From the NCBI GenBank assembly GCA_002772455.1, contig PCSQ01000042.1:1-5089 (forward strand): DNA of 5,089 nucleotides. The letters are read 5' to 3'. Positions 4,368 to 5,089 of this stretch are shown here, in pieces. Below the pieces are notes generated by a model. The model was not told the origin of the DNA. It made no database searches and worked only from the letters and a program-made list of their open reading frames with translations. The DNA is from Candidatus Beckwithbacteria bacterium CG23_combo_of_CG06-09_8_20_14_all_47_9 (GTDB lineage Bacteria > Patescibacteriota > Microgenomatia > UBA1400 > CG1-02-47-37). The position numbers and the translations under genes are program-made. Position 1 is the first letter of the stretch; each line of letters begins with the position of its first letter.

Positions 4368-5089
4368 CTAGAACGTGGCCGTGGCCACGTAAGTAATGTT
4401 ATTTTCGTAATCGCCGGCGGTTTGGGTGGTGGCTACCGTCAAACGGTAACAGACATACATGTCTTCGGTTGTCGTTGGTATGGTAGTTTTTGACATGATT
4501 GAGAGAGCGGTATCGGAATCGTCCGGCGTTTCCGAAGCGGTTGCGGTCGAGGGGATCATCCGGGCGCAGTAAGTGCCGGTACAGTTGCCGGTGGCGGTCG
4601 AGTACTGGAACGGGACGGTGGTAGCGTCAACGTTTTGAATCGAAAAGCCGAACCCGGAAACGTCGTTTTCGGTCGACCACTCGCCGCTGGTAGTGTCGGT
4701 GCAGTTTTCGCTGTCACAGTCGGTGTTGACTATTTCGGTCGAGTGGTCGCCGCCGACCGAAAGTTGGTCGTCGCTGATCATGGTGACGGCATAGCCGCCG
4801 GCCGCGTTAGTGACGGCCGAGAGTGTTTGGCTGGCATCGTTATAAGCGGCTAAGGAAACTGAACCGAACGGAACTGCCGTCGCCGTGGTGGTGACATCAG
4901 TGGTGGTGCCGCAGCGGGTGGCTCCGGAAGCCGCCCCGGCAACGGTAAAGGTTAACGACGGATCGACCGTAGCGGTCACCCGGACCGATTCGATGACGGC
5001 GATCTTGATCGTGGTCGAATCGACCACGGCGTAGTCCTGCAACCGGTCTTTTAAGTGCTGGACGGTAACGGTATAAGTATCGGCCGTAC
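4368..5089 (-). CDS. Thr/Ser-rich, Cys-containing secreted protein with WxL-like C-terminus (5' end outside window)
   Basis: The frame is open to the window edge; 239 residues are visible, starting ADTYTVTVQHLKDR, and the stop is TAG at 4368-4370. A TTG at 5040-5042 is not a credible start because the frame and its beta-like pattern continue upstream. After a segment VDSTTIKIAVIESVRVTATV comes a Thr/Ala/Ser-rich, acidic domain (DPSLTFTVAGAASGA, then FGSVSLAAYNDASQTLSAVT and GGYAVTMISDDQLS) that ends QTAGDYENNITYVATATF. The closing A-G-x-Y-x-x-x-I-T-Y pattern is that of WxL-type and related extracellular beta-sandwich domains. There is no W-x-L motif. Six Cys residues (TRC, TDC, ENC, GNC, TYC, YVC) could form three disulfides, consistent with an exported protein. 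It heads the visible part of the operon, just upstream of the WxL-interacting-like gene, and could be a major surface-layer or fibre component. Confidence 0.7.
   Translation of the reverse strand, partial: TADTYTVTVQHLKDRLQDYAVVDSTTIKIAVIESVRVTATVDPSLTFTVAGAASGATRCGTTTDVTTTATAVPFGSVSLAAYNDASQTLSAVTNAAGGYAVTMISDDQLSVGGDHSTEIVNTDCDSENCTDTTSGEWSTENDVSGFGFSIQNVDATTVPFQYSTATGNCTGTYCARMIPSTATASETPDDSDTALSIMSKTTIPTTTEDMYVCYRLTVATTQTAGDYENNITYVATATF
4373..4390. repeat. perfect 18-base palindromic hairpin at the end of the surface-protein gene
   Basis: ACGTGGCC (4373-4380) and GGCCACGT (4383-4390) form a GC-rich 7-bp stem with a tetraloop, encoded by the last codons (VATAT) of the gene and only a few bases before its stop and the next ATG. 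It has no T run, so full termination is unlikely. It could stabilise the upstream part of the message or reduce expression of the two downstream anchor genes. Alternating GCC/ACG codons could also produce it by chance. Confidence 0.4.

Noticed and set aside
3925..4853. Plus-strand frames at 3925-4233, 4208-4396 and 4635-4853
   Set aside because: They are antisense to well-supported surface genes and follow from the GC-rich codon pattern; their products have no recognisable domain.

Overview
The window looks like a fragment of a small-genome bacterium of the Candidate Phyla Radiation (Patescibacteria), possibly from the Microgenomates side. This is inference. It rests on a PaaX-type regulator carrying an LPAGKAG-encoding palindrome (a pattern I recall from such genomes), very compact genes with overlapping stops and starts, several tiny membrane proteins, mixed use of Shine-Dalgarno sites, and single-pass surface proteins with Ig-like domains. 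All three standard stop codons are used as stops, so there is no sign of a recoded UGA.

Layout: (1) Bases 1-223, plus strand, hold two tiny hydrophobic ORFs joined by an ATGA overlap; the first may be the tail of a longer gene. (2) Bases 249-1539, minus strand, hold three genes. In transcription order they are a 59-residue tail-anchored membrane protein (1360-1539), a tandem core-binding-domain protein that resembles the front half of a tyrosine recombinase but has no catalytic domain (711-1208), and an unrecognised basic protein in the same frame (249-677). Between the first two lie a strong 12-bp hairpin and an array with strict 8-bp periodicity (about 1213-1300). (3) Bases 1540-1865 are an AT-rich divergent control region with several palindromes, a candidate promoter and a perfect DnaA-box 9-mer. 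(4) A full-length PaaX-family regulator runs at 1866-2645 on the plus strand. (5) Bases 2642-5089, minus strand, are a three-gene surface operon. It comprises a Thr/Ser-rich, Cys-containing protein open at the window edge with a WxL-like C-terminus, a signal-peptide and TM-anchored protein resembling the WxL-interacting (DUF916/DUF3324) family, and a TM-anchored protein with two Ig/FN3-like domains.

The surface operon is the best-supported functional unit. A secreted, probably abundant beta-rich protein is followed by two membrane-anchored partners, much like the Firmicutes arrangement of WxL protein plus WxL-interacting protein, but without the W-x-L motif and without a sortase signal. The regulator converges on this operon and the two stop codons overlap, so transcription of each could interfere with the other. 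No rRNA, tRNA, CRISPR array or insertion sequence was seen.
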